Shown: positions 42,120 through 51,041 of the stretch, piece after piece
How positions within the stretch are numbered: position 1 is the first letter of the stretch
Layout: each line of letters begins with the position of its first letter
From: Serratia liquefaciens
GTDB lineage: Bacteria > Pseudomonadota > Gammaproteobacteria > Enterobacterales > Enterobacteriaceae
NCBI GenBank assembly: GCA_012719855.1
Contig: JAAXZN010000019.1
Span: forward strand, 1-64,000
Direction of reading: 5' to 3'
Length of the DNA: 64,000 bases
The notes under the pieces: model-generated
The model's input: the letters and a program-made list of their open reading frames with translations, nothing else
Database searches by the model: none
Told to the model about the DNA's origin: nothing
Made by a program: the position numbers and the translations under genes

Positions 42120-43814
42120 TTATTCTCCAATCATGTCGATGTTGGCAGCGCCCGGCGGCACCATCGGGAAAACTTTTTCATTAATATCAATCAGCGCGTG
42201 GATCAGGCAAGGGCCCGGGCGTTGGATCGCTTCGGCCAGTGCCGCCTGCGGATCTTCTGCGGCATTCAAATCGCAGGTGTCCATCCCGAAACCGGCGGCA
42301 ATCTTGATAAAGTCGGTGCGCTTGGGATAGGCGGCGGCGAAGATGCGCTGCTGGTAGAACAGCGTTTGCTGCTGGTGCACCAACCCCAACGCCTGGTTGT
42401 TCATCAGGATGATTTTCACGTCCAGGTCATGCTCGACGGCGGTTGCCATTTCCTGAATGTTCATCATCAGGCTGCCGTCGCCGGAGAAACACAGCACCTT
42501 GCGCTGGGGTTCGGCCAAGGCTGCGCCGATCGCTGCCGGCAAGCCGAAGCCCATGGTGCCCAGCCCGCCGGAGGTCAGCCACTGGCGCGGCCGGCTCAGC
42601 GGATAGGCTTGCGCCACCCACATCTGATGTTGCCCCACGTCGGTGGTAATGATGGCGCTTTCGTCCACGCAGCGCGCGGCAGCCAACACCAGCCCGTAGT
42701 GGCTCAGCGGATCTTCGGCGTTAGGCATGCTGAACGGGAACTCGCGCTTGAGATCATTGACGGTACTCAGCCATTCACTGCGTGGCTGCGCTTCGATTTG
42801 AGGCAGCAGTTGTTGCAGTACCTGCCCAACGTCGGCGTGAATGGCAATATTGGCCTGTTTGACCTTGCCCAGTTCGGCGCGATCGATATCCACGTGAATG
42901 ATGCTGGCGTTTGGACAGAATTGCTCGGTCTTGCCAATTGCCCGATCGTCAAAGCGCGCGCCCAGCACGATCAGTAAATCAGCCTCTTGCAGAATAAAGT
43001 TGGTACTGCGCGCCGCATGCATACCCAGCATGCCCAGCGACAACGGATGCTGCACCGGCATGGCACCCAATGCCATCAGCGTCATGGTGGTGGGCAGGTT
43101 GGCGCGTTCAGCGAGCTCAATGGCCTGCTGATAGGCGTTGGCGCAGATGATGCCGCCGCCCAGATACAACACCGGGCGTTTGGCCTGGTTGATCATCGCG
43201 GCGGCCTGCGCCACGGCGGCGGCTTCAAAGGTTGGCGCCGCATCGGGAACGGCGATCGGCGGCAGTTCGCCCAGGCTGATAACCGCCGTTTGCACATCTT
43301 TCGGTACGTCGATCCACACCGGGCCAGGGCGGCCGGATTCAGCGATGCGGAATGCGTCGCAGATCACCTGCGGCAGTTCGCGGATATCGCGGACCAAATG
43401 GTTGTGCTTGGTGATAGGAATCGAGATGCCGTAGGTGTCTACTTCCTGGAAGGCGTCGGTACCAATCATCGAAGAGGGCACTTGGCCGGTGATGCACACC
43501 AGCGGGATAGAATCGAGCTTGGCGTCGGCGATGGCGGTGACCAGATTGGTCGCACCGGGGCCGCTCGAGGCGATACAAACCGCCGCCTTGCCGTTAGCGC
43601 GTGCCATACCCTGCGCCATAAAACCCGCGCCCTGCTCGTGGCGAGCCAGGACGTGATGAATGCGGGTGCTTTGGCTCAGCGCGTCATACAGCGGCAGTGC
43701 AGCGCCGCCGGGAATGCCGGCGACGGTGGTGATGCCCTGACGCTCCAGCAGATGAACGATCAACTCTGCGCCAGTGAAGCGGTTACCTTGATGTGGCGTG
43801 CCCGAAATTGCCAT
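42120..43814 (-). CDS. ilvB: Acetolactate synthase I catalytic subunit
   Basis: A 564-residue thiamine-diphosphate enzyme (E. coli IlvB 562) that condenses pyruvate to acetolactate, or with 2-ketobutyrate to acetohydroxybutyrate. The activating glutamate is in ARHEQGAGFMAQGMAR near residue 50, and the ThDP motif GDGSLMMNIQEMATA is near 445. The ATG at 43814 gives MAISGTPHQGNRFTGAE, matching E. coli; the six-codon extension is not needed. It is controlled by the ivbL leader and attenuator directly upstream. In E. coli ilvBN lies far from yabI/thiQ, so its location here differs. Confidence 0.96.
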   Translation of the reverse strand: MAISGTPHQGNRFTGAELIVHLLERQGITTVAGIPGGAALPLYDALSQSTRIHHVLARHEQGAGFMAQGMARANGKAAVCIASSGPGATNLVTAIADAKLDSIPLVCITGQVPSSMIGTDAFQEVDTYGISIPITKHNHLVRDIRELPQVICDAFRIAESGRPGPVWIDVPKDVQTAVISLGELPPIAVPDAAPTFEAAAVAQAAAMINQAKRPVLYLGGGIICANAYQQAIELAERANLPTTMTLMALGAMPVQHPLSLGMLGMHAARSTNFILQEADLLIVLGARFDDRAIGKTEQFCPNASIIHVDIDRAELGKVKQANIAIHADVGQVLQQLLPQIEAQPRSEWLSTVNDLKREFPFSMPNAEDPLSHYGLVLAAARCVDESAIITTDVGQHQMWVAQAYPLSRPRQWLTSGGLGTMGFGLPAAIGAALAEPQRKVLCFSGDGSLMMNIQEMATAVEHDLDVKIILMNNQALGLVHQQQTLFYQQRIFAAAYPKRTDFIKIAAGFGMDTCDLNAAEDPQAALAEAIQRPGPCLIHALIDINEKVFPMVPPGAANIDMIGE

Positions 43815-43865
43815 GTTCCTATCCTTTCTCAAGGCCGGTTTGCTTTTCTGGGCAGGGGGCTAAAA

Positions 43866-43899
43866 CTAAAAACCCCGCCCGGTTTGCGCCGGCGGGGTT
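43866..43899 (-). terminator. ilvBN attenuator
   Basis: Read on the minus strand: AACCCCGCC, an 11-base loop and GGCGGGGTT, then TTAGTTTTA. It lies between the ivbL stop (43926) and ilvB (43814), in the place expected for the transcription attenuator controlled by ribosome stalling in ivbL. Confidence 0.88.
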
Positions 43900-43925
43900 T
43901 GGGAATCGATGCGTTGATTCGGACC

Positions 43926-44024
43926 CTACGGCGCATTGCCGACGACCACCACCACACGCACGACGACCACCGCGGCTGGTAGCGCGGTAATTAGTAGGGT
44001 CGAAGTCAGCGAGGATGCGATCAC
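43926..44024 (-). CDS. ivbL: ilvB operon leader peptide
   Basis: A 32-codon leader, too short for routine calling. Its C-terminal half, AAVVVVRVVVVVGNAP, is identical to that of E. coli IvbL. It carries nine valines in its run, plus leucines upstream (LLITAL). Shortage of charged Val- or Leu-tRNA would stall the ribosome there and prevent the downstream attenuator from forming. I choose the GTG at 44024, six bases after AAGG, because it gives exactly 32 residues as in E. coli; an in-frame ATG five codons earlier lacks a ribosome-binding site. Confidence 0.9.
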   Translation of the reverse strand: MIASSLTSTLLITALPAAVVVVRVVVVVGNAP

Positions 44025-44127
44025 AGGGAACCTTATCATCAGTAAAAAAAGTCAGGTTTTTATAAAACCACAGGCGAAAAATTCGCACAACAGGTTTATT
44101 TGCACAGCATAAAAAACGGGCGGAAGA

Positions 44128-44832
44128 TCACGGTTTGTGTGAAATGCCCAGCACCTTGGCTTCCGGCGCGCTGCCGTCCAGCAGTGCCTGCGTCGGGCCG
44201 TCGTAATAAATGCGGCCGTCCACCACCAGCAGGGTCCGTGGCGCAATGCGTGCGGCGTCATCCAGGTTGTGCGATACCATTAACAGCGTCAGGTTTCTCT
44301 GGTCGCAAACTTCCTGCAGCAGTTGCAACATCTCATTGCGTAAAGCCGGATCGAGCGCCGAAAAAGGTTCGTCGAGCAACAGGATGGGCCGCTGGCGGAT
44401 CAGGCAACGCGCCAGGGCGGCACGCTGCCGTTGGCCACCGGAGAGTTGCGACGGCAGGCGGGGCAGATGTTCTTCCAGCCCCACTTGCCGGGCAATTTGC
44501 GCCAACTGCCGCTTCTGCTCTTCATTCAGCCGCAGGCCGGGATCCAGACCCAAGCCGATGTTCTGCTCCACCGTCAGGTGGGCGAACAGGTTATTTTCCT
44601 GAAACAACATCGAGACCGGGCGTTTGGCCGGCGGTGTGCCGGTGTGGTCGCTGCCGTTAAGCAGCAACCTGCCGCTGGCGGCCGGCAGAAAACCGGCGAT
44701 CAGGCTGAGCAGGGTACTTTTCCCCGCTCCGCTGGGACCCAGTACCGCGACGCGTTCGCCCGGTTGAATACGCAGGTCGAAGCGCATTGGCAGGTGTTCA
44801 TACAGATAGGTCAGTTTTTCAAGCTTTAGCAT
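44128..44832 (-). CDS. thiQ: Thiamine ABC transporter ATP-binding subunit
   Basis: A 234-residue ATPase (E. coli 232). Walker [10 protein letters not shown] is at about 33-41, the signature LSGGQRQR near 127 and Walker [13 protein letters not shown] near 147. It powers uptake of thiamine, thiamine phosphate and diphosphate through ThiP. It overlaps the end of thiP by 14 bases. The [13 protein letters not shown]-loop region is as in E. coli. Confidence 0.95.
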   Translation of the reverse strand: MLKLEKLTYLYEHLPMRFDLRIQPGERVAVLGPSGAGKSTLLSLIAGFLPAASGRLLLNGSDHTGTPPAKRPVSMLFQENNLFAHLTVEQNIGLGLDPGLRLNEEQKRQLAQIARQVGLEEHLPRLPSQLSGGQRQRAALARCLIRQRPILLLDEPFSALDPALRNEMLQLLQEVCDQRNLTLLMVSHNLDDAARIAPRTLLVVDGRIYYDGPTQALLDGSAPEAKVLGISHKP

Positions 44833-46426
44833 GGCGGCCCGGTAAGCGTTCGATCAGGGTAAACAGCAGGAAGCACAGCAGCAGCAACAGCAACGCGGTG
44901 ACCGCGCCGTCATTGCTGCGGTAGGCGCCGATCTGCTGGTACAGGTAAAAAGGCAGGGTGCGGAAATGTTCGTTGCCAAACAGCGCCACCACGCCGAAAT
45001 CGCCGATCGACAGCACGCAGGCGAAGGCCAGCGCCTGAGCCAACGGGCGGCGCAGCGCTTTCAGCTCAATCCAGCGTAGCCGCTGCCAGCCCTGAATATC
45101 CAGCGACAGGCACAGCGGATTATAGCGTTCGGCCAGGTCTCGCATGGGGTTTTCCAACACTTTTAGCGCATAGGGCACGGCCATCAACGCATTGGTGAGG
45201 ATCACCAGCGCATACGGCGACTGCGGCAGCCCGACGGTGTCGCTTAACAGCAAGAAGAAACCGGTGGCCAGCACGATGCCCGGCATCGCCAGGATCACCA
45301 TGCCGCTCAGTTCCAGCGCGTGGCCCCAACGCAGTCTCTGTTGCAGCTTCAGCTCACGGCTGCTCCACAGCAGCATCATGGTCAGCACGACACAAAGTAC
45401 GCCCGCCCCCAGAGCAATGCGCAACGAAGTGAACAACGCCTGCCATAACACCTGTTGCTGCAGGACGCTGACCAGCGTTTGATTGGCGCCGTCGGCGATC
45501 ACCGCCAGCAGTGGGGGCAACAGCAGCAGCAACGCGGCGGCAATCAGCAAAAAGTCACTGATGCGTCGCCACAGGCTGTCTTCCGGATTACGCCAGATAT
45601 GGGCATGGGTATTGCCGACCGGCAGCGCCTGGCTCAGCCGCTGGCTGAATATCACCAGTCCCAGGCAGCATGCCAGTTGGATCAGCGCCAGCAGGGCGGC
45701 GCGGCTGAGATCGTAGTCGTAACTGAGCGCCTGATAGATGGCCAGTTCGATGGTGGTCGCCTGCGGGCCGCCTCCCAGCGACAGTACGGTGGCGAAGCTG
45801 GCGAAGCACAGCATAAAGATCAGCGCGCCGCTCGGCAGGATTTGACGGCGCAGCGCCGGCCATTCGACAAAGCGAAACTGCTGCCAACCGCTCATGCCGA
45901 GCTGGGCTGACAATTGGCGCTGTTCAACCGGGATATTTTCCAGCGCCTGCAGCAACAGACGTGTCGCCAACGGCAGGTTGAAAAACATGTGCGCCAGCAG
46001 GATGCCCTGCAGACCATAAGGCGTGAAACCGTAGTTAATGCCCAGCCAGCCACACAGCATTGCCAACCAGCCCTGGCGGCCATAGACGCTGAGCAGGCCG
46101 AACACCGCCACCAGTACCGGCAGCACCAGCGTCATGGCGCAGAGTCGCAGCAGTAACTGACGGCCGGGGAAACGGCGACGATAGAGCGCCCGGGCCAGCA
46201 GGATCGCGGGCAGCACCGAGATCAGCGCCGACAGCAGGGCCTGCCAAAACGTGAAACGCACCACGTGCCACAGGTAGCTGTCTTGCCATAAACCACGCCA
46301 GTCGCTGTCCGGGGCGTGCCGCCACAGCGACCCCATCGCCAGCACGGCGATGGTCAGGATCAGGCCGGCGGCCAGCAGCCCCGGCCAGAGCCAATGCGGG
46401 ATCAGTGTCTGACGGCGGTTTGCCAT
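44819..46426 (-). CDS. thiP: Thiamine ABC transporter permease
   Basis: A 535-residue permease (E. coli 536) made of two fused permease halves with about twelve helices. Each half has an EAA-type loop that contacts ThiQ ([19 protein letters not shown] near 190 and [22 protein letters not shown] near 440; both listed in part). It forms the membrane channel of ThiBPQ. The start overlaps the thiB coding end by 25 bases, implying coupled translation. Confidence 0.95.
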   Translation of the reverse strand: MANRRQTLIPHWLWPGLLAAGLILTIAVLAMGSLWRHAPDSDWRGLWQDSYLWHVVRFTFWQALLSALISVLPAILLARALYRRRFPGRQLLLRLCAMTLVLPVLVAVFGLLSVYGRQGWLAMLCGWLGINYGFTPYGLQGILLAHMFFNLPLATRLLLQALENIPVEQRQLSAQLGMSGWQQFRFVEWPALRRQILPSGALIFMLCFASFATVLSLGGGPQATTIELAIYQALSYDYDLSRAALLALIQLACCLGLVIFSQRLSQALPVGNTHAHIWRNPEDSLWRRISDFLLIAAALLLLLPPLLAVIADGANQTLVSVLQQQVLWQALFTSLRIALGAGVLCVVLTMMLLWSSRELKLQQRLRWGHALELSGMVILAMPGIVLATGFFLLLSDTVGLPQSPYALVILTNALMAVPYALKVLENPMRDLAERYNPLCLSLDIQGWQRLRWIELKALRRPLAQALAFACVLSIGDFGVVALFGNEHFRTLPFYLYQQIGAYRSNDGAVTALLLLLLCFLLFTLIERLPGRHAKA

Positions 46427-47388
46427 GCCCGGATCCAGTTGCTGCGTTGTTTGGCCACTTCTTCTGCGCTGTATTGCAAGGCGGTCTGCGGCACGGTCAT
46501 TTGGTCAAATCCGGCCGGCAGTGAGGTCTTGATCACCGGGTACATCCAGTTGCCGGTAGGGATGGCGTTTTGGAACGCCGGGGATACCATAAATTGCATA
46601 AAGCGTTCCGCCAACTCAGGCTGCTTGCCGGCCTTGAGTTTGCCCGCCACTTCCACCTGCAGATAATGGCCTTCACTGAAGTTGGCCGCGGCGTAACCGT
46701 CTTTTTTTTCTTCAATCAGATGGTAAGCCGGGGAGGTGGTGTAGCTGAGCACCAAATCGCCTTCGCCTTTCAGGAACAGGCCATAGGCTTCGCTCCAGCC
46801 CTTGGTCACGGTGACGGTCTTCTTCGCCAGCTTCTGCCAGGCCGCCGGTGCCTGATCGCCATACACTTTCTGCATCCACAGCAGCAGACCCAAACCTGGG
46901 GTACTGGTACGCGGATCCTCGTAGATCACTTTCCAGTTCTGGCTGCTGTCGACCAGCTCATGCAGGCTTTTGGGTGGGTTCTTCAGCTTTTCTTTGTTGT
47001 AAACGAAGGCAAAGTAGCCGTAGTCATAGGGCACGAAGGTTTGGTCTTGCCAGCCGCCCGGGACGCTCAATTTGCTGCTGTCGACGTCGCTTGGCGCGAA
47101 TAACCCGGTTTGTTGCGCAGCCTGCAGCAGGTTGTTGTCCAGCCCCAGCACCACGTCGGCGGCGCTGTTTTTGCCCTCCATGCGCAGGCGGTTAAGCAGT
47201 GAGACACCGTCTTCCAGCGCGACAAATTTCAGCTCGCAATCGCACTGGGCTTCAAAGGCTTTTTTGACCGCCGGGCCTGGGCCCCAGTCAGCGGCGAAGG
47301 AATCGTAGGTGTAGACCGTCAGCGTGGGCTTGGCGAACACCGGTGCGGCGCACAGCAACAGTAACAAGGGCAGGCTTTTTTTGACCAC
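46402..47388 (-). CDS. thiB: Thiamine-binding periplasmic protein
   Basis: A 328-residue substrate-binding protein (E. coli ThiB/TbpA 327). The signal peptide begins VVKKSLPLLLLLCAAPVFA and the mature protein starts near KPTLTVYTYDSF. The start is a GTG at 47388 with CAGGAG upstream; the longer frame begins inside the riboswitch. It delivers thiamine compounds to ThiPQ. The TPP riboswitch upstream places the whole operon under control of intracellular thiamine diphosphate. Confidence 0.95.
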   Translation of the reverse strand: MVKKSLPLLLLLCAAPVFAKPTLTVYTYDSFAADWGPGPAVKKAFEAQCDCELKFVALEDGVSLLNRLRMEGKNSAADVVLGLDNNLLQAAQQTGLFAPSDVDSSKLSVPGGWQDQTFVPYDYGYFAFVYNKEKLKNPPKSLHELVDSSQNWKVIYEDPRTSTPGLGLLLWMQKVYGDQAPAAWQKLAKKTVTVTKGWSEAYGLFLKGEGDLVLSYTTSPAYHLIEEKKDGYAAANFSEGHYLQVEVAGKLKAGKQPELAERFMQFMVSPAFQNAIPTGNWMYPVIKTSLPAGFDQMTVPQTALQYSAEEVAKQRSNWIRAWQTAVRH

Positions 47389-47460
47389 TTTGCACTCCTG
47401 AAAATTTAGGGGGGCAAGGGTATCTGAGGGGGCAAGCGGCTGATGCCGGATCGCTGGGCT

Positions 47461-47568
47461 CAAATCCCTCCGCCGGTATTGACCGGATCAGGTTCGACGG
47501 GTTTGTTCTCAGCAAAACCGGCCGCTGGCGTTTTCATCACGCCGCTGTCGTTTTGCACCCCGTTGAGA
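47461..47568 (-). ncRNA. TPP riboswitch (THI element) of thiBPQ
   Basis: On the minus strand the conserved elements occur in order: ACGGGGTGC at the 5' side, CTGAGA, ACCCGTCGAACCTGATCC, then TAATACCGGCG-like closure and AGGGA. This is the standard TPP aptamer layout, with an extra P3-type arm (GCGGCGTGATGAAAACGCC region). About 70 bases separate it from the thiB GTG and there is no strong T-tailed terminator in that gap. Control of translation initiation is therefore more likely than termination. Confidence 0.92.
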
Positions 47569-47609
47569 CGGCGCCATTGTAAAGACTAACGGGCGCCGGT
47601 GAAAGGTGC

Positions 47610-49271
47610 TTATGCTTCCGGGGGGGCAAACCAGGCAGATTTGAAATCAAACCAACCCAGAGTGTTCATTCGTACTCCGCGCATGCTGCGCTGGCCATGC
47701 AGTTGCAGCCAGTGGTGGAACAGGGGATGCAATTGATGGCCGCTGACCAGACGTTGGCAAAAATCCGCCAGCGGCAGCGCATTGGCGCGCCACAGCGCCG
47801 CATCCTCGGACAAGTCCTCACTCATGCAGTGCTGCATCAGCGGCAGTTCATACAGGGTGGCGAACAGTGAGAACTCCAGCGGCAGGTAAAAGTTGGCGCT
47901 GCCGAGCCACAGGTCGGTGCTCGCGTCGCCTTTATGCCAGGTAGCGTAATCCACAATCTGAATATTCAGCTTGATGCCGTGCTGCGCGAGCAAGGGTTCG
48001 ATGGCCTGCTGAATGGCGTGAAACTCTGAGTGTTCGCTGTAGTAGGTCAGGGTCAGCTCGGTCAAACCGGCCGGTTTGGGCTGCAATGCCAGCGCGCGAT
48101 TGTGGTGCCAGCGCGGCAGAATGCCGTAGGCCGGTGACCAATAGCGTTGATAAACAGGGCCGGCATTGCTCAGGAGCGAAATGGGATTGATCAGTTCACA
48201 CAACCAGCTGCGCATGATCGGATCGGCGGCCAGCGGTGAGCGCTGATCGAACAGCAGAAAATAGCAGCCTTCTTCCAGTCGGCTTTCCAGCTCGTTTTTC
48301 CCGGTATCGTCCGCCTGGAGCTGTACGCCGGAGTGCACCAGTTCTTCGGTCACCTCTGGCAGCACCCAGATATTGACCTCGTCGATCAGCGCGCGATAGC
48401 CAAAGTAATCGTCAAAGGCGTGAATTTTCATCTGGCTGCGGTGATTACGCACCACGCTGTAGGGGCCGGTCCCTACCGGATGGCGCGAGAATTCCGGCAG
48501 GCTCTGCCACTCGCGCGGCAATATCATGGCGTGCACGCTGCCCAGCAGCCACGGCAGCCAGTAATCGGGCGCGTGCAAATGCACGTCAATCACGTAAGGC
48601 GTCGGCGAAGTCACGCGTTCGATATGGGAGAACAGCGGTTGTGGCATCAACCGGCTGAGCGAACGGATGACATCCTCCATTTCCAGCTCGCGCCCATGAT
48701 GAAAATGAATGGCCGGGCGCAGATAAAAGCGCCAATGCAACGGCGTTAAAGCTTGCCAATGATGAGAAAGGTCGGATTCAAGTTCCCCGTTTTCCTCGTT
48801 TATCCGCGTCAGGCCGCTGAAAATCTGCCGGGCCAAATGGGTTTCCGAGCGCCGCAACGCCGAACCCGGCAACAGATTGTACAGTTGGCGGTAATAGAGC
48901 ACGCGCAGGATATGTTTACCCTGACGAAAGCTGCGGCCCAGCTGGGATAGCAGCATCTGTCGCACCACGTTTTTATCGCCGACCAGCTGCACCAGCTGAT
49001 CGATACGATCCTGCTCCAGCAACTCCTCGGCACGCTGCTGCTGCAGCGCCAGACCGGTATAGTGAAAGGTCAGTTGCGAACGCTTGCCGCGCCCCGACTC
49101 TGCCTGCCAGGTCAGCCAGCCCTGCTGCTGCATGGCGCCCAGTAACGAACGCACATGGCGGCGGGAACAGCTGAGCACTTCAGCCAGCTCCTGTAGCGTG
49201 GTTTCGGTCGCTTCACCGTGGCAGCGCTGCCACAGGCGAATGAACTGCTGTTGCAATCGGGATGTGGACAT
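47610..49271 (-). CDS. sgrR: Transcriptional activator of sgrS, SgrR
   Basis: A 553-residue regulator (E. coli 551). It is a DNA-binding winged-helix domain at about 1-110 ([23 protein letters not shown]) fused to a solute-binding-protein domain of the peptide/nickel type for the remainder. It senses glucose-phosphate stress and activates the divergent sgrS RNA. It ends [19 protein letters not shown], as in E. coli. The gap to sgrS is only about 70 bases, which must contain both promoters. Confidence 0.95.
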   Translation of the reverse strand: MSTSRLQQQFIRLWQRCHGEATETTLQELAEVLSCSRRHVRSLLGAMQQQGWLTWQAESGRGKRSQLTFHYTGLALQQQRAEELLEQDRIDQLVQLVGDKNVVRQMLLSQLGRSFRQGKHILRVLYYRQLYNLLPGSALRRSETHLARQIFSGLTRINEENGELESDLSHHWQALTPLHWRFYLRPAIHFHHGRELEMEDVIRSLSRLMPQPLFSHIERVTSPTPYVIDVHLHAPDYWLPWLLGSVHAMILPREWQSLPEFSRHPVGTGPYSVVRNHRSQMKIHAFDDYFGYRALIDEVNIWVLPEVTEELVHSGVQLQADDTGKNELESRLEEGCYFLLFDQRSPLAADPIMRSWLCELINPISLLSNAGPVYQRYWSPAYGILPRWHHNRALALQPKPAGLTELTLTYYSEHSEFHAIQQAIEPLLAQHGIKLNIQIVDYATWHKGDASTDLWLGSANFYLPLEFSLFATLYELPLMQHCMSEDLSEDAALWRANALPLADFCQRLVSGHQLHPLFHHWLQLHGQRSMRGVRMNTLGWFDFKSAWFAPPEA

Positions 49272-49361
49272 AAAAGAGGAAGGCTCCGGCGGTAACCCAT
49301 CAATTTATCTTTCCCTATATTACGCCGATAATTTTCCTCAATGAAAGGGGGAGGGCGACGG

Positions 49362-49535
49362 ATGAAAGTTTTCTTGTCAAAACAGTTCTATCAGCGCTAC
49401 TTCAGTGCGATACGTCGGCAGCACGCCGACTGGTTGGGGCTGGTGCCTGAACAGGCGCGGCTGGAGATGTTGGCCCACCTGACCCAATGGGATATCGCGT
49501 CAATGACGGACAAGCAATACCGCGAGCACCTCTGA
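49362..49535 (+). CDS. sgrT: Glucose uptake inhibitor SgrT, encoded in SgrS
   Basis: A 57-residue peptide with a ribosome-binding site (GGGGGAGGG six bases before the ATG at 49362). KQFYQRYFSAIRRQHADWLG and the following RLEMLAHLTQW line up with E. coli SgrT, which is 43 residues. In E. coli SgrT blocks the glucose transporter PtsG (EIICB-Glc) at the membrane. This version has about seven extra residues at the N terminus (MKVFLSK) and a longer C-terminal tail (DIASMTDKQYREHL). A start at 49341 is in frame but lies at the RNA 5' end and lacks a binding site. Confidence 0.88.
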   Translation: MKVFLSKQFYQRYFSAIRRQHADWLGLVPEQARLEMLAHLTQWDIASMTDKQYREHL

Positions 49536-49581
49536 GGCTTCGGTAGCGAAAGTGTTTCTGAGTAATGGTGTTGTTCACCAG

Positions 49582-49610
49582 CCAGTGGGGTCATACCCAC
49601 TGGTTTTTTT
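49582..49610 (+). terminator. SgrS terminator
   Basis: CCAGTGGG, loop GTCATA, CCCACTGG and seven T residues. The poly-U tail is also the expected Hfq-binding site of SgrS. Confidence 0.95.
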
Positions 49611-49694
49611 ATTGTGGGCCACGGGGATATTCTTGCATTTTTTTCCCCTTGGCCTAAGGTTCTGTCTTCCGCATTAAAGCCCAGAGACGACGAT

Positions 49695-50900
49695 ATGAAA
49701 CGACTGCATTGGCTGCCACGCCGCTTTAATCCCGTCTTTGCCGCTTTCCTGCTGATTGCTTTCCTTTCCGGTATTGCCGGCGCGCTATTGGCACCGACCC
49801 TGAGCCTGTTTTTAACCACCGAGGTTAAAGTCCGGCCGCTGTGGGTGGGTCTGTTCTATACCGTTAACGCCATTGTCGGCATCGCGGTCAGTTTTCTGCT
49901 GGCCAAACGCTCGGACACGCGCGGCGATCGACGCAAGCTGATCCTGGTTTGTTGCCTGATGGCGGTCGGCAACTGCCTGCTTTTTGCCTTCAACCGCGAC
50001 TATTTGACGCTGATCACGGCCGGGGTGCTGCTGTCGGCGATTGCCAACACCGCCATGCCGCAGATTTTCGCACTGGCGCGGGAATATGCCGACAGTTCGG
50101 CGCGTGAAGTGGTGATGTTCAGCTCGGTCATGCGTGCGCAGCTGTCGTTGGCCTGGGTCATTGGCCCGCCGCTGTCGTTTACGCTGGCGCTGAATTACGG
50201 CTTTACGGTGATGTTCGTTATTGCCGCGGCGACCTTTGCAATCTGCGCATCGCTGGTGTGGTTTACGCTGCCTTCGGTACCGCGCGTGGCGCCGATGGGG
50301 CCCGCCGATCCGCTAATTGCAGCGCCTTCGGCACCGATTGTCCCGGTCAGCGCCTGGCGGAACCCGGATGTCAGGCGGCTGTTTATCGCCTCGGTGCTGA
50401 TGTGGACCTGCAATACCATGTACATCATCGACATGCCGCTGTATATCACCGCCGATCTGGGCCTGCCTGAGAACCTGGCGGGGCTGCTGATGGGCACGGC
50501 GGCCGGGCTGGAGATCCCGGCGATGCTGCTGGCCGGTTATTACGTCAAACGCTTCGGCAAACGCAATATGATGCTGTTCGCCGTGGTGGCAGGCATCCTG
50601 TTTTATGCCGGGCTGGTGGTGTTTAAATTCAAGCTGGCGCTGATGGTATTGCAGTTGTTCAACGCCATCTTTATCGGCATCATCGCCGGTATCGGCATGC
50701 TCTATTTCCAGGACCTGATGCCGGGACGGCCAGGCGCGGCGACAACGCTGTTTACCAACAGTATTTCTACCGGGGTGATCCTGGCCGGGGTGCTGCAGGG
50801 CGCACTGGTGGAAAACCTGGGCCATTACGCCGTGTACTGGCTGGCGACACTTTTGGCCGTGGCGGCGTTGTGGATGAGCGTTCGCGTACGAGAAGTGTGA
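49695..50900 (+). CDS. setA: Sugar efflux transporter SetA
   Basis: A 401-residue MFS exporter (E. coli SetA 392) with twelve helices; the first contains AAFLLIAFLSGIAGALLAPTLSLF in two adjoining parts. It exports glucosides, lactose and non-metabolisable sugar analogues, relieving sugar-phosphate stress together with SgrS. The ATG at 49695 lies 85 bases after the SgrS terminator, and read-through from sgrS probably contributes to expression as in E. coli. The extra length lies in the central loop near residue 205, which is rich in Pro and Ala (PMGPADPLIAAPSAPIVP). Confidence 0.93.
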   Translation: MKRLHWLPRRFNPVFAAFLLIAFLSGIAGALLAPTLSLFLTTEVKVRPLWVGLFYTVNAIVGIAVSFLLAKRSDTRGDRRKLILVCCLMAVGNCLLFAFNRDYLTLITAGVLLSAIANTAMPQIFALAREYADSSAREVVMFSSVMRAQLSLAWVIGPPLSFTLALNYGFTVMFVIAAATFAICASLVWFTLPSVPRVAPMGPADPLIAAPSAPIVPVSAWRNPDVRRLFIASVLMWTCNTMYIIDMPLYITADLGLPENLAGLLMGTAAGLEIPAMLLAGYYVKRFGKRNMMLFAVVAGILFYAGLVVFKFKLALMVLQLFNAIFIGIIAGIGMLYFQDLMPGRPGAATTLFTNSISTGVILAGVLQGALVENLGHYAVYWLATLLAVAALWMSVRVREV

Positions 50901-50958
50901 GTTTAAACGGCATCAACATTGACGCATGTCATTGAGAACATTGCGCCAAGCCCCCAAG

Positions 50959-51026
50959 CTAAACGGATTCGGAGCTTCATCGCTGTGCTCCCGTCCATCT
51001 CTCTGCTGAGATGCCGATCCGTTTAG
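50959..51026 (+). repeat. Inverted repeat in the leader of the DASS transporter gene
   Basis: CTAAACGGATTCGG (50959-50972) is complementary to CCGATCCGTTTAG (51014-51026) except for one bulged base, with a 41-base loop. The right arm ends 15 bases before the start codon at 51042, close to the ribosome-binding region. It could be an RNA structure controlling translation or a pair of regulator half-sites. Confidence 0.55.
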
Positions 51027-51041
51027 AAAAGTGGGTATGTT

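Larger units (their letters stand above)
49340..49610 (+). ncRNA. sgrS: SgrS small RNA, glucose-phosphate stress
   Basis: A GATAAT -10 element at 49327-49332 predicts a start near 49340. The RNA carries the SgrT reading frame and then the pairing segment GTGTTTCTGAGTAATGGTGT (49552-49571), which matches the ptsG-pairing segment of E. coli SgrS at most positions. It ends with the Hfq-type terminator CCAGTGGG-N6-CCCACTGG followed by seven T (49582-49610). It is divergent from sgrR and upstream of setA exactly as in E. coli. It should repress sugar-transporter messages such as ptsG with Hfq. Estimated length of about 270 nt, longer than the 227 nt of E. coli. Confidence 0.92.

Noticed and set aside
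43819-44088. An 89-codon minus-strand open frame covering the ivbL region
   Set aside because: It is out of frame with the conserved AAVVVVRVVVVVGNAP leader and runs through the attenuator; ivbL in another frame explains the region.
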